Source: Mactromeris polynyma (lineage: Eukaryota; Mollusca; Bivalvia; Venerida; Mactridae). Taken from it: a stretch of 64,000 nucleotides of DNA. Position numbers and translations under genes: made by a program. The stretch lies in contig JASFXZ010000028.1 in the NCBI GenBank assembly GCA_032209605.1, forward strand, positions 6,272,941-6,336,940, written 5' to 3'. This document shows, piece by piece, positions 56,201 through 64,000 of this stretch. How positions within the stretch are numbered: position 1 is the first letter of the stretch; each line of letters begins with the position of its first letter. The notes under the pieces are model-generated. The model was not told the DNA's origin. It did not search any database and was given only the letters and a program-made list of their open reading frames with translations.

Positions 56201-59200
56201 TAAAAAACGCTTGAACGCTTCGCTAGATATAAAATGGCACCCGCCAGACCAGACGACACTGTTCCGCATGGACGCCATTTTGTTTAGCAAAGCTAGCACT
56301 GTCAGATCATGCTACCTATCTAAAGATAGGGGCTACTTTTCCTACGTCTAAGAAACGGCAGCGCTAATTTCCCTACGTAGCGCTAGGTAGAAGATTTTAA
56401 TGAGATTGCGTACGACGTTGACTGAATTAATTTATCGAGCACGTGTATAACGCACACGAGCATTAACTGAAAATCAAGGTTCCGGTTGGTGAACGGTTTT
56501 CACGTGTTGCATTTGGTGTCAACCTTACACATGTGTATTTAAAAATTACCAGTGTATCGCATGTTCATTCACTGAATGTGTTACATAAACATAGCCGAAG
56601 ATATGTCTGTTCAAAAAGTGAGACGTTTGATTGATGTTTATAAACAGTCATTGTCGTTTTATAAGGCTTGAGCAAAACCCAAAAAAGTTACGCCCCCCCC
56701 CAAGACTAAATCCTGGATCCGCCCCTGGTTTCTACATTTGCTCAGTATAGGTTAGGGCGGGAAACATGAACAAACATACTTTTACGCCTTAAGATCTACA
56801 TGTATTTAGAATTTATATCGTGGAATGGGTCAATTAAGATTGGTTTATTGATATGATGATACGTTCTTTCCGTCCGTATATACATGTATACCAGTTTGTG
56901 TGTGTGGTATTAATGTATCAACATGTTCCTTTCCTGTTTATTCACTGTAGCTGTATATATACATGTATACCAGTTTGTGTGTGTGGTATTAATGTATCAG
57001 CATGTACCTTTCCTGTTTATTCACTGTAGCTGTATATACATGTATACCAGTGTGTGTGTGTGGTATTAATGTATCCACATGTTCCTTTCCTGTTTATTCA
57101 CTGTAGCTATATATACATGTGTACCAGTTTGTGTGTGTGGTATTAATGTATAAACATGTTCCTTTCCTGTATATTCACTGTAGCTTTATATATACATGTG
57201 TACCAGTTTGTGTGTGTGGTATTAATGTATAAACATGTTCCTTTCCTGTATATTCACTGTAGCTTTATATATACATGTATACCAGTGTGTGTGTGTGGTA
57301 TTAATGTATAAACATGTTCCTTTCCTGTTTATTCACTGTAGCTTTATATATACATGTATACCAGTTTGTGTGTGTTGTATTAATGTATAAACATGTTCCT
57401 TTCCTGTATATTCACTGTAGCTTTATATATACATGTGTACCAGTTTGTGTGTGTGGTATTAATGTATAAACATGTTCCTTTCCTGTATATTCACTGTAGC
57501 TTTATATATACATGTATACCAGTGTGTGTGTGTGGTATTAATGTATAAACATGTTCCTTTCCTGTTTATTCACTGTAGCTTTATATATACATGTATACCA
57601 GTTTGTGTGTGTTGTATTAATGTATCAACATGTTCCTTTCCTGTTTATTCACTGTAACTTGATGAGGTGTTTTGATATTGAGGTTGAATAAAGAGCAAAA
57701 CCGTGAAAGTGGACTTGAAAAATGTGTTCTTAAATTTGAGGTGATCTTATTATTGAGGTGGTCTTATTATTGAGGTGATCTTAACATTGAGGTGGTCTTA
57801 TCATTGAGGTGGTCTTATTATTGAGGTGGTCGTATTATTGAGGTGGTCTTAATATTGAGGTGGTATTATTATTGAGGTGATCTTAACATTGAGGTGGTCT
57901 TATCATTGAGGTGGTCTTATTATTGAGATGGTCTTATTATTGAGGTGGTCTTATTATTGAGCTGGTCTTATTATTGAGGTGGTCTTATTATTGAGGTGGT
58001 CTTATCATTGAGGTGGTCTAATCATTGAGGTGGTCTTATTATTGAGATGGTCTTATTATTGAGGTGGTCTTATTATTGAGGTGGTCTTATTATTGAGGGG
58101 GTCTTATTATTGAGATGGTCTTATTATTGAGATGGTCTTATTATTGAGGTGGTCTTATTATTGAGGTGGTCTTATCATTGAGGTGGTCTTATCATTGAGG
58201 TGGTCTTATTATTGAGATGGTCTTATTATTGAGGTGGTCTTATTATTAAGGTGGTCTTATTATTGAGGGGGTCTTAACATTGAGATGGTCTTATTATTGA
58301 GGTGGTCTTATTATTGAGATGGTCTTATTATTGAGGTGGTCTTATTATTGAGGTGGTCTTATCATTGAGGTGGTCTTATTATTGAGATGGTCTTATTATT
58401 GAGGTGGTCTTATTATTGAGGTGGTCTTATTATTGAGATGGTCTTATTATTGAGGTGGTCTTTAAGTGAGGTTTTATTGTATGCATGTTTGTATTTGTGT
58501 TATACGATTCATTCTCTATCTCGTAGATTGTACATGTTCGTTTGTCCTCACTTATCTCAAATGCTCCTGATATATATATGTCGTATGGCTTATTTGACAG
58601 TAAAAATACATTTACATTAATTGTAAAACAAATTGTAGAGTTACATTTATCAGTACCATGGACTGAGTGCTAGATGTCCAACCAGTACGTGCGCTTAGTT
58701 CAGAGTTTGTGAAGATTATAGAAGAGTCGGAATTCGAACCCACGACCCTGGGAGCAGGTGTCTAGGCCCCACTCCAACACCACAAAGCCTCCCTGAAGTA
58801 ATTATCCCCGAAAATACAGGCTAACAAATTTGTAAATTTGTATTTAAATTTAGCAATGGGAGTGTGGCTTAATAATTTAGTGAATAGTAGTATTCGTTTT
58901 TGACTACATGTATATGACATGTATCCGGGTTTAGTGAGCATTTCATGGAAAATTTAACCAACCGACCGATCACTATCAATCAATCTTTATCAAATAAAAT
59001 TAGGAAATGACATCAGTAGAGTCAGCCATGTAAATCTAATATGAGTGTAACGCAAGTATACGATTAGATATAATTAAGAAGTATATTTACAACCTTAAAA
59101 CCTTAAAATACATGCTAAAACTTTACGGTTATTTATCAATGTTTATTGTCATAGTTACCTTTTCTTGAAGAAATCTATGATGTCATGACATACTTTCTGA

Positions 59201-59259
59201 CCTTCTCGCATTCTCTTACACAGCAGATCAAACCCCAAAGTACCATTGAAGTCAGTCTC
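35240..59259 (-). CDS. PSTPIP-like F-BAR protein gene, right copy (11 exons found)
   Basis: Exons in transcript order: 59159-59259, 53914-53988, 51293-51434, 50065-50127, 44493-44597, 43731-43776, 42348-42427, 40273-40371, 38992-39088, 36164-36349, 35240-35277. All have AG/GT borders and consistent phase, about 343 codons; PSTPIP2 has about 334. The order is F-BAR, Ser/Pro linker and a C-terminal [11 protein letters not shown], with no SH3. The gene converges tail to tail on the left copy. The start exon lies upstream of 59,259 and was not found; one exon of about 17 residues between d and e is also expected. This copy reaches beyond the palindrome edge, so it is probably the source of the left copy. 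The role (membrane bending, cytoskeletal adaptor, possible immune signalling) is from family knowledge. Confidence 0.87.
36164..36349 (-). CDS. right copy exon j (Ser/Pro-rich linker)
   Basis: 186 bases, 30 shorter than on the left, in frame. It begins [15 protein letters not shown], so the conserved Y-x-N-Y-F-D motif is altered (Tyr to Cys, Asp to Gly). The tail reads [16 protein letters not shown], replacing several RNSP/SPSTHS repeats. Confidence 0.83.
36870..37175. repeat. CTCCTAATTAGGAG palindrome element, right copy
   Basis: Mirror of 22,085-22,415 with different numbers of units. A duplicated flank (ATTATGATTAGTTTTCAAAT) occurs on both sides, at about 36,700 and 37,230, only in this arm. 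Confidence 0.7.
38992..39088 (-). CDS. right copy exon i
   Basis: 97 bases, as on the left but with Tyr for Asn (VRQYLEKCD). Confidence 0.9.
39241..39505 (+). mobile_element. tRNA-derived SINE, right copy
   Basis: tRNA-like head at 39,243-39,313 (GGCTAGCTCAGTTGGTAGAG, GGTTCTATTCC), then CCACATGCATGTGGAG, AGTACTGGTTGATAC and a GGCCCTCGTATATGACAG tail ending near AAAATGGCGTAAAATC. Not called as a functional tRNA because of the non-tRNA body and mirrored copy. Confidence 0.82.
40273..40371 (-). CDS. right copy exon h
   Basis: 99 bases, phase 0. As on the left except Tyr for Asn ([10 protein letters not shown]) and one silent change. Confidence 0.9.
40620..40880 (-). repeat. dispersed AGGTCA-rich repeat with DR1, right copy
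   Basis: Mirror of 18,940-19,220. The DR1 site TGACCTTTGACCT is exact at 40,772-40,784. Confidence 0.6.
41560..42060. repeat. dispersed repeat family, mirror of 17,815-18,300
   Basis: Two inverted units with GGAGAGGCATTATCTTGTGA and CAATGCCTCCCCACACACAG. Confidence 0.7.
42348..42427 (-). CDS. right copy exon g
   Basis: 80 bases, phase 1 to 0. [14 protein letters not shown] core identical to the left; one change (Ala for Asp near the end). Confidence 0.92.
42540..43550 (+). repeat. dispersed modules, mirror of 16,290-17,290
   Basis: AATCGCCCTATTTCGGAAC at about 42,612 and TCCGAGGCACTTGACGTAGT at about 43,500. Confidence 0.7.
43731..43776 (-). CDS. right copy exon f
   Basis: 46 bases encoding [15 protein letters not shown]. 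One change from the left (Ile for Phe). Confidence 0.85.
44201..44379. mobile_element. foldback element by exon e, right copy
   Basis: TGTATCGATGGCTGCTGAGT at 44,201 and CAGCAGCCATCGATACA ending 44,379. Mirror of 15,477-15,654. Confidence 0.75.
44493..44597 (-). CDS. right copy exon e
   Basis: 35 codons: [20 protein letters not shown] then [15 protein letters not shown]. Its TDKCRD is closer to the vertebrate EQKCRD than the left NDKCQD, suggesting the left copy changed more at this site. Confidence 0.9.
44690..45575. other. intron sequence, partly private to the right arm
   Basis: 44,690-45,100 carries several TTCGA/CTACTGT repeats (TACTGTTCGAGGCATC, GTTCGACCTATC, CTTCGAAGTTTTACTG) not seen on the left, probably an inserted element. 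45,100-45,500 pairs with 14,780-15,130. Confidence 0.5.
45575..45735 (-). repeat. 38-bp minisatellite remnant, right array, about 4 units
   Basis: CTCTACCGCAGTTGTCTCTC and CTTTATACAGTACAGACAAC units, the complement of the roughly 52-unit left array. Confidence 0.92.
46087..46400 (+). pseudogene. right counterpart of the unrecognised ORF, frameshifted
   Basis: Matches 12,057-12,359 in mirror orientation ([20 protein letters not shown]). A one-base deletion near 46,255 and an insertion near 46,117 shift the frame, so it cannot make the full left protein. The GTAAACT donor-like end is kept. Confidence 0.5.
46536..46895 (+). repeat. (CTAC/CTAT)n microsatellite, right, about 350 bp
   Basis: CTATCTACCTATCTAC repeats with CTCT variants at 46,700-46,770. 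Complement of the shorter left array. Open frames here are artefacts. Confidence 0.95.
46905..47325. other. right-only sequence between microsatellite and minisatellite
   Basis: No counterpart is seen on the left (11,735-11,780 is contiguous there). Contains GATTTTTGAGATCAGTCTCGG-like paired motifs. No gene. Confidence 0.4.
47328..48005 (+). repeat. 66-bp minisatellite, right arm only, about 10 units
   Basis: The unit is TATTTCCTATGCTAGCGCTA then ACTCAGCGCGTAGGTCAGG, ATAGAACATACTGGTATCGG, ACACTTG. A 70-bp variant has CTCGATCAGAGCG. The left arm retains only a partial unit (about 11,715-11,735). As 66 is divisible by 3, one frame stays open for 100 codons, which I regard as incidental. Confidence 0.93.
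48515..48790 (-). mobile_element. tRNA-derived SINE (GGCCGTGGTCCAGTGGTTAG head) inside the TIR element
   Basis: On - : GTGGTCCAGTGGTTAGTGCG A box, a TGGACTTGTAACCC anticodon-like region and GGTTCGATTC B box (about 48,712-48,785). Then CCACATGTGGAGAAGTTGCC, AGTACTGGTTAGG and a GGCCGCCGTATATAACTGAA...AAACGGCGTTAAACCC tail. Same family as 62,045-62,330. Confidence 0.82.
49255..49335 (-). mobile_element. tRNA-like sequence (SINE head or tRNA pseudogene)
   Basis: On - : a CTTACATGCGCAAGGTCC anticodon-arm-like stretch then GGGTTCAAATCTCC B box. The acceptor stem does not pair convincingly, so I do not call a functional tRNA. Confidence 0.45.
50065..50127 (-). CDS. right copy exon d
   Basis: 63 bases. 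Same as the left except Tyr for His (RNAYGKM). Confidence 0.86.
50130..51292. other. intron c-d of the right copy
   Basis: Holds the GCCCTATTTCGGAAC module (50,870-51,080) and AT-rich sequence. The left counterpart is enlarged by the 1.8-kb block and the MITE. No gene seen. Confidence 0.5.
51293..51434 (-). CDS. right copy exon c
   Basis: 142 bases. [20 protein letters not shown] begins it and [11 protein letters not shown] ends it. Nine residues differ from the left. Confidence 0.88.
51440..52050. other. intron sequence beside the 19-bp array
   Basis: AT-rich, with no recognised feature. Private to this arm in part; the left array ends only 80 bases from exon c. Confidence 0.4.
52056..53645 (-). 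repeat. 19-bp minisatellite, right array, about 83 units
   Basis: CACAACCCCGTGCTGTACA units with CCC/TCCC, GCTG/GATG and occasional GATGAACA 15-base variants. Complement of 5,224-5,793. Open frames up to 561 codons cover it on both strands and reflect only the repeat. Confidence 0.96.
53914..53988 (-). CDS. right copy exon b
   Basis: 75 bases. As on the left except Thr for Ile at the last full codon and one silent change. Confidence 0.88.
55110..56835. other. right-only block of about 1.7 kb
   Basis: Left sequence is contiguous here (TTAAATACTGAAAGG at 3,800). Contains GTGTGGCCACCATTTGCACG (55,492) and GGATCCGCCCCTGG (56,716), phrases typical of DNA transposon ends and interiors in animal genomes. 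A short open frame (55,714-55,983) shows no recognised motif. Probably one or more transposon insertions. Confidence 0.45.
56876..57655 (-). repeat. 79-bp minisatellite, right array, about 10 units
   Basis: TATACATGTATACCAGTTTG, GTGTGTGGTATTAATGTATC, ATGTTCCTTTCCTGTTTATT and CACTGTAGC blocks. Complement of 1,040-3,728. Outer edge of the right arm. Confidence 0.95.
57675..58468 (+). repeat. 17-bp minisatellite, about 45 units
   Basis: GAGGTGGTCTTATTATT repeats with AACATT/ATCATT and GAGATGG variants. It lies just outside the palindrome, with no left counterpart. Confidence 0.95.
58685..58805 (-). mobile_element. tRNA-like SINE head
   Basis: On - : GTGGTGTTGGAGTGGGGCC, a CCTGCTCCCAGGG arm and GGGTTCGAATTCCGACTC (B box). 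Body uncertain. Confidence 0.5.
58810..59158. other. non-coding sequence before exon a donor
   Basis: AT-rich. I see no gene or repeat. Confidence 0.4.
59159..59259 (-). CDS. right copy exon a (N-terminal F-BAR/FCH region)
   Basis: On - : acceptor ATATTTTAG, donor GTAACTATG. 33 codons plus two bases: [20 protein letters not shown] then [13 protein letters not shown], with the split Arg completed by exon b. It matches the D-F-x-x-x-x-G-Y/F-x-x-L-x-x-R-x-x-x-G-x-K motif of the FCH region in PSTPIP1/2. No matching exon occurs on the left, because it lies about 1.5 kb beyond the palindrome edge. Confidence 0.9.
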
Positions 59260-59274
59260 CTAAAATATAAAATA

Positions 59275-59715
59275 TTAGCACTATGAAACCTCTCTAATAC
59301 CAAGTTGTTCGGGCCAAAGAAAATGTTCAAATTAGAGAGGTTTTCAGATTAGAGAGGTTTCCAGTATTCAGACACACAGGCTGTCAATTTTGTAAGAAAA
59401 CAGCCAAAAGTGGGCCAAATTAAGATGACTTAGTTTAACTAAGTTTTATGGATTATATAAAAAAAATTGAATTCGTAAGGCGTGAAAATATGTTTGTTTC
59501 AGGTCGCCCGACCTACCCTATGTTTTTGCTCCGACCCTAGAACATTTGTTCGCATGTTAACATTATTTTTTCTTTTTGGTATTTTTTTTTCTTTTGGTTA
59601 AATTTCTTTGTGTGATTTTTTTCTTTAGGTTCATATTTCTGCCCAGTTATTGGACGCTTTACGAGTATTCCAGCTATAGTGCATTAAATTCACCTTGATT
59701 AAACATTATCCAGGT
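59275..59715. other. non-coding with short TTAGAGAGGTTT repeats
   Basis: AGATTAGAGAGGTTT-type units repeat at 59,285-59,365 in both orientations, likely a DNA element end. The rest is T-rich. Confidence 0.4.
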
Positions 59716-59718
59716 TAA

Positions 59719-60083
59719 ATGCTACTGCTGTTTTTGTTATTGTTTTTGTTGTGATTGTTGCTGCTGCTGTTGCAGCTGCTGCTGCTGTTGTTGTTGCTGT
59801 TGCTGTTACATCTGCTGCTGCTGTTGTTGTTGTTGTTGCTACTGCTGTTATTGTTGTGATTGTTGTGATTGTTGCTGTTGATATTGCTGTTGCTGTTGCT
59901 ACTGCTGTTTTTGTTATTGTTGTTGTGATTGTTGCTGTTGCAGCTGCTGTTGCTGTTGTTGCTGCTGTTACAACTGCTGTTTTTGTTATTGTTGTTGTGA
60001 TTGTTGCTGTTGCAGCTGCTGTTGCTGTTGTTGCTGCTGTTACAACTGCTGTTTTTGTTATTGTTGTTGCTGCTGTTGTTGTA
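59719..60083 (+). repeat. GTT/GCT trinucleotide-rich array with a 75-bp higher-order unit
   Basis: Runs of GCTGTTGTTGCTGCTG. A unit containing GCTGTTTTTGTTATTGTTGT and GATTGTTGCTGTTGCAGCTG repeats about three times. Open frames on both strands (poly-Asn/Ser or Ala/Val) reflect composition. Confidence 0.9.
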
Positions 60084-60084
60084 A

Positions 60085-61130
60085 TGAACATGTGTCAACT
60101 AGGTGGGGCGGTAATTGACTCAGTGATTTTGATAACAAGATAAAAATTCACGAAAAACACAAACATCTTATAAACAACTAATACGAACCTGACTAAGTAC
60201 GAGAGAGATTAAATAAAGGTGTGTCGGATAACATAATGAATAAATTAATTATAAATTAACTGCGATATGTCACGTGATTGTTGTGGTTTGAAATTGATGA
60301 TGTTTTATAAGAATAGTTCACACAACATTGACAGTAACGGATGTACGTTACAATATTAAGCAATTTATCAGAACTAGTTTACGCTCATTCTAAGGTGGAT
60401 GAAAGCCTAAAGGCTTATATGTTAGATACGTCAATTTGTGTCCACGGTAACAAATTGCCTGATTAGGGCTATGTAACGTAATTTAGATATCATGTAATTT
60501 AATTATGATACAATTAATATGTGTTTTGCGATACAGTGTTTTATAGAGGATCTTACATGCTTATTTGATATTGTTTTTAGGAAACGAGTCGACTGAATAT
60601 GACGCGAGGCTCTGCCGAATAAGCACTCATGTAAGATTATATTTATCACATAACACCATAAATAGATTGTTTTCAATCTTTAAATAGACTTTAAATAGTG
60701 CTGTGATTGGGCTATTTATGTAACTAGTTACATATGATATTTATGTCACTGCTTTATGCCACTCCTGGAGTGCAAGTTATGTGATATATAGACGTTCAAC
60801 ACTTGGTGAATATCATTTCCTACTTTTATAGCCCGTTATTTCAATTTATTTTTAAGCGGAACTCTTCACTGGAAAATATAAAAACTGAAGAAACTACAAT
60901 GCTACATCATATTCATAGGACTTTGTAGTTATCGGCTGTAGCGGAAAGGTATGTTAATTTTATGTATGGATTTGCATATCTAATTTGTTTACAATAACAC
61001 AATATCCGCATTCATTGATATCAAGATGGATGACATAAAATAGAGACACTACATGTTTGTTTTATTCTTCAATATACTTGGACAACTTGTTTACGAAGTC
61101 TGATTGAAAAACTGTATCATTTTTTCGAAT
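60085..61130. other. unique sequence without a supported gene
   Basis: AT-rich. I searched the - strand for the F-BAR start exon and found no convincing Met-containing exon with a phase-0 donor. Confidence 0.4.
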
Positions 61131-61134
61131 ACGG

Positions 61135-61415
61135 CAGATGTGGATATAGCCAGGCAGGTGTGCCAGGTTGGTAACGTGTTGGGCTGTCCACCTGGGAGGT
61201 CCGGGTTGTTGCTGTCGACCTGGAAGGTCCAGGTTCGAACTTCGAATGATTCAGGACTGGGCAAAGTCATGTCCTTGCGTGACAATATGGCCACGTTCAT
61301 TTGTCCAGCACCTCACATTCATGTAGAGCAGTTGTCGGCTGCTAAGAATGACAAGTTGTTACTGGTCTGACCGTCATGTATAACTGAACAAATGCCGAAA
61401 ATGGCGGTAAACCCA
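61135..61415 (+). mobile_element. SINE-like element with shared 3' tail
   Basis: GGTCCAGGTTCGAACTTCGA (B-box-like, 61,226) and a tail TACTGGTCTGACCGTCATGT...ATAACTGAACAAA...AATGGCGGTAAACCC resembling the tails of the other SINEs here. An internal GTCCACCTGGGAGGTCCGGG / GTCGACCTGGAAGGTCCAGG duplication is visible. Confidence 0.6.
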
Positions 61416-62044
61416 AAATTAGAAGTTAACGATGGAAACAAAAAAATACGCAGACGAGTTTAATATTTTGTTACGTGTTTCTCACGTGTCGCTTATATAT
61501 CGCACAAGCTGTTGTATGATTCATATATCGCTTCGGGCTAGAATGCATCCGTTATTCCTAATGTGGTTTTAATGATTATATTCACATATATTTTATCAAT
61601 AATTGATTTGGGTTATAAATAGAGATTGTGACAAAGTTACCTCCCCTTCTAATCATCTTATATGGTATGTATACGACAATATGGAGGTTAGTTTCTATAA
61701 TGATGTGAAACACACGGTTCTACAGACTTAGGTGTGAAAACGTTGCTATAGTTTAAAAGATAAAATGTTAAATATGTAGGGATTTCTCTGACGTAAATAT
61801 CTGGAGTCCCTGAATCCCATTACTTTCTAGGGACTCCCATTTTCCACTTACTGTGCATCCCTGGCACCCCTAAAATAAACCTTTGTCAAGTATAAACTGC
61901 ATAGCTGAGACCCTGCACATTTACTAAGGATCCCCAATTTGTCAAACACGAGGGTCCAAGGACCCTTACCTGAGAAATCCTAGGGAAAACCCTGTAATAT
62001 TGTTTAGGATATTTTTTATCAAAATCTACGGATGGAAAATAATG

Positions 62045-62330
62045 TGTGTGCCGCGGCCGTGGTCCAGTGGTTAGTGTGCTGGACATGTACTTCGGCGATC
62101 CGGGTTCGATTCCCGGTCGCGGCAGGTCATACCCTTCCATGAAAATTTGACAAAAATGTCGATTTTCCTCCACATGTGGAGAAGTTGCCGGCTCCTTGTG
62201 GAAGGGTAAGTTAGTACTGGTAAGAATTCAGTCCAGGAAAAACTTGGTTAGGTGAACCGGCCGCCGTATATAACTGAAATATCGTTGAGAAACGGCGTTA
62301 AACCCGATGAAACAAACAAACAAAACAATG
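62045..62330 (+). mobile_element. tRNA-derived SINE, well preserved
   Basis: GTGGTCCAGTGGTTAGTGTG A box, TTCGATTCCCGGTCGCGGCA around the B box, CCACATGTGGAGAAGTTGCC, AGTACTGGTAAG, a GGCCGCCGTATATAACTGAA...AAACGGCGTTAAACCC tail and a terminal (AAAC)n run. This is the best SINE copy in the window and the reference for the others. Confidence 0.88.
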
Positions 62331-63735
62331 TTATAGCAAAAGTCTATGCATTCCTGAGACACCCCTCGTAAATGTACATACTAGAGGAGTAACTATCACC
62401 ATTCATGTGCGTAGGACGTATCTGTCTATACAACAATACGCGAGAGAAACGTGCATGTATGCGCAATGACACCTAGCGTCATATAAAGAATATCCTTTCC
62501 GATGTGTTAGACATTGTAAATACAATCACATAAAATTTGGACTTTCGTTTTGGTATCTAAATATAGGCTACTACGCGTCATTAACAAACTATTAAATAGA
62601 AATTCGTTTCGAGAAATGAAGTGCAATTTGGCTGGTTTGAACCTACCGTATAGCAACCACTGCTCCATGATTCACAGATAGTTGTATCTATATGACACAT
62701 ATTACCACGCTGTGGGCGTTTTAAGTGTTAATAACCGGAAACAAATCGTTTTAAGTCGTAAAAGGGCTAAAACTCCTTCAAAACTGGTGGGTTATAACCG
62801 AAATCGAACTTAACCTGTATTATATTATCCTATGTTTATGTGCCAAGTATGAATTAAATCCATCCAATCCCTTCAAGAGACAACTGTTGGAGTTATGTTT
62901 CCTTGAACCCCTCTCCGAACCCTCTCTATTTTTGTGAATGCACATTGAACAAACTCGAGCTATGCGCCCGTCATGAAATGCTTATTATATGCATGTGTTG
63001 ACATCTTGATAACCCTCAACTATTCATGAATGTTTAACACTCTTGGTGACTTTAAGACGATTTCGGTAGTTTTTTATGCGCAACTTTATTACGCAGAATA
63101 CTCTTCAAAAGTGACGTAGTGGAATAGTAATTCGGACAATCACAATGTTATGACGTTATCGAGAAAACGTGACGTAAAAATTCATTCAAATTGACAAGTA
63201 AACTCGCTCTATCTGATCAGAATTAACGTTTTTTAATTTATTTTTGATAGTGTAGGACGAGTGTTATTAAACTTATTGTAACATCATTTCGATAGTTTCG
63301 TGAGACCATACGGAAACGATATACTTGCGATTAAGTCGCCTGATTGTCGGTAGTGATCTCCCCTGAGCAATTTCACCTTGGATACGATTACCGGGGATAA
63401 AAATGTTTATTTCGCCGTGTTTCGTGTATGTCAACACAAGGACTACATACGACAGTATCAACAAACATCGTTTAGTAAGTAATCTTTCGTTTAAACTTTT
63501 TTAATTCGTCTGATTTATGAAATATACGTGTTTCGGATGCAAATTAAACCCGGAATGGCATTGATAGCCATGTTTAAGTGTTTGTTTAAGTTAGATACCA
63601 ACTTGATGACCCCTTAAATTTGAATTTGTTTTGAAGTGTACTCAATGGGGAACCATTCCGTTCACAATATCTCTGATTTCTGAATCCATTGAGCTGCAGA
63701 CTGATGAACGTTTGTATTTCCCCCATTATCCACAG
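62330..63735. other. unique sequence without a supported gene
   Basis: AT-rich. No open frame with recognisable motifs and no repeat that I can name. Confidence 0.4.
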
Positions 63736-63955
63736 AGTACAAGACCGTTGTCAGTGTTGACAGTCTGCTTAATGTACAAAGTAGCGATAGTTCAAGTGAT
63801 ACAGAGTGTGATTCTATATCTGAGTCAAGTTCTGATATTGAAAAGCAGGTATCAGTTGCTGTAAATACTAGGGCAGCTGACACCATTAAGTGCAACTGCA
63901 TAGCAAAGTTTATGAATGACACCTGTGGTTGCAAACAACTATGGCAAGCCATGTA
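63736..63955 (+). CDS. possible coding fragment at the window end, unrecognised
   Basis: After CCCCATTATCCACAG the + frame reads YKTVVSVDSLLNVQSSDSSS, an acidic Ser/Asp stretch, then IKCNCIAKFMNDTCGCK with a Cys-rich pattern. The sequence looks protein-like. A GTATCAG donor-like site at 63,849 would end an exon there; otherwise the frame stops at 63,953-63,955, and the adjacent frame continues with YGKPCSERSPLYKVP. It could be an exon or a decayed transposon gene with a Cys-rich domain. Confidence 0.35.
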
Positions 63956-64000
63956 GTGAAAGATCACCTCTATATAAAGTGCCAGTCATTTCTGACTTCC

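Larger units (their letters stand above)
31580..57655 (-). repeat. right arm of the giant inverted repeat
   Basis: Reverse complement of the left arm with the landmarks listed there. It carries private insertions at 48,506-49,385 and about 55,110-56,835 and expanded arrays at 47,330-48,005 and 52,056-53,645. Confidence 0.95.

Noticed and set aside
1040..57655. Whole palindrome as an assembly error
   Set aside because: Arms differ by many substitutions and private insertions with clean empty sites; still listed as a point to verify with long reads.
59699..60143. Poly-Asn/Ser and Ala/Val open frames
   Set aside because: Trinucleotide-rich array open on both strands; no other coding signal.
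60580..60630. Possible + strand exon between TTTTTAG and GTAAGATT
   Set aside because: Phase-0 reading ends in a stop before the donor, and it has no similarity to the F-BAR gene.

Overview
The window is AT-rich animal genomic DNA with short exons, long introns, tRNA-derived SINEs, a non-LTR retrotransposon fragment, Tc1-like and foldback DNA elements and many minisatellites. The repeat style suggests a lophotrochozoan, most likely a bivalve mollusc. That is inference from style; no marker gene is present. There is no bacterial, organellar or CRISPR content.

The dominant structure is a giant, diverged inverted repeat. The left arm (about 1,040-27,340) reappears in reverse complement as the right arm (about 31,580-57,655), around a spacer of about 4.2 kb. 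The arms share gene exons, introns, SINEs, a Tc1-like element, foldback elements and the minisatellite loci in mirrored order. They differ by private insertions (a LINE fragment, a MITE-like element and a 1.8-kb block on the left; an 880-bp TIR element and a 1.7-kb block on the right) and by very unequal minisatellite lengths. Both outer ends fall at the same 79-bp minisatellite.

Each arm carries one copy of an F-BAR domain gene related to PSTPIP1/PSTPIP2 (membrane-curving, cytoskeleton-linked adaptors of immune cells in vertebrates). The copies point tail to tail: left copy on + (4,894-23,939), right copy on - (59,259-35,240). I rebuilt ten shared exons by hand from splice sites, phase and homology. 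An eleventh, more 5' exon (59,159-59,259) lies just outside the right arm and has no partner on the left, so the left copy appears to lack its 5' end, at least within this window. The start-codon exon and one short internal exon were not found. The protein ends in a Ser/Pro-rich linker and a short tyrosine-containing tail, with no SH3 domain, as in PSTPIP2.

Between the copies the aligned exons keep frame and splice sites, but I count about 37 nonsynonymous against 8 synonymous differences. Seven of them give Tyr in the right copy where the left has His, Asn, Phe or Thr. This is the most interesting biological signal here.

Outside the palindrome, the left edge (1-949) holds the 5' LTR and broken gag region of an LTR retrotransposon on the - strand. 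The right edge (57,680-64,000) holds a 17-bp minisatellite, exon a, a GTT/GCT-rich array, three SINE-like elements and a possible coding fragment at the very end.
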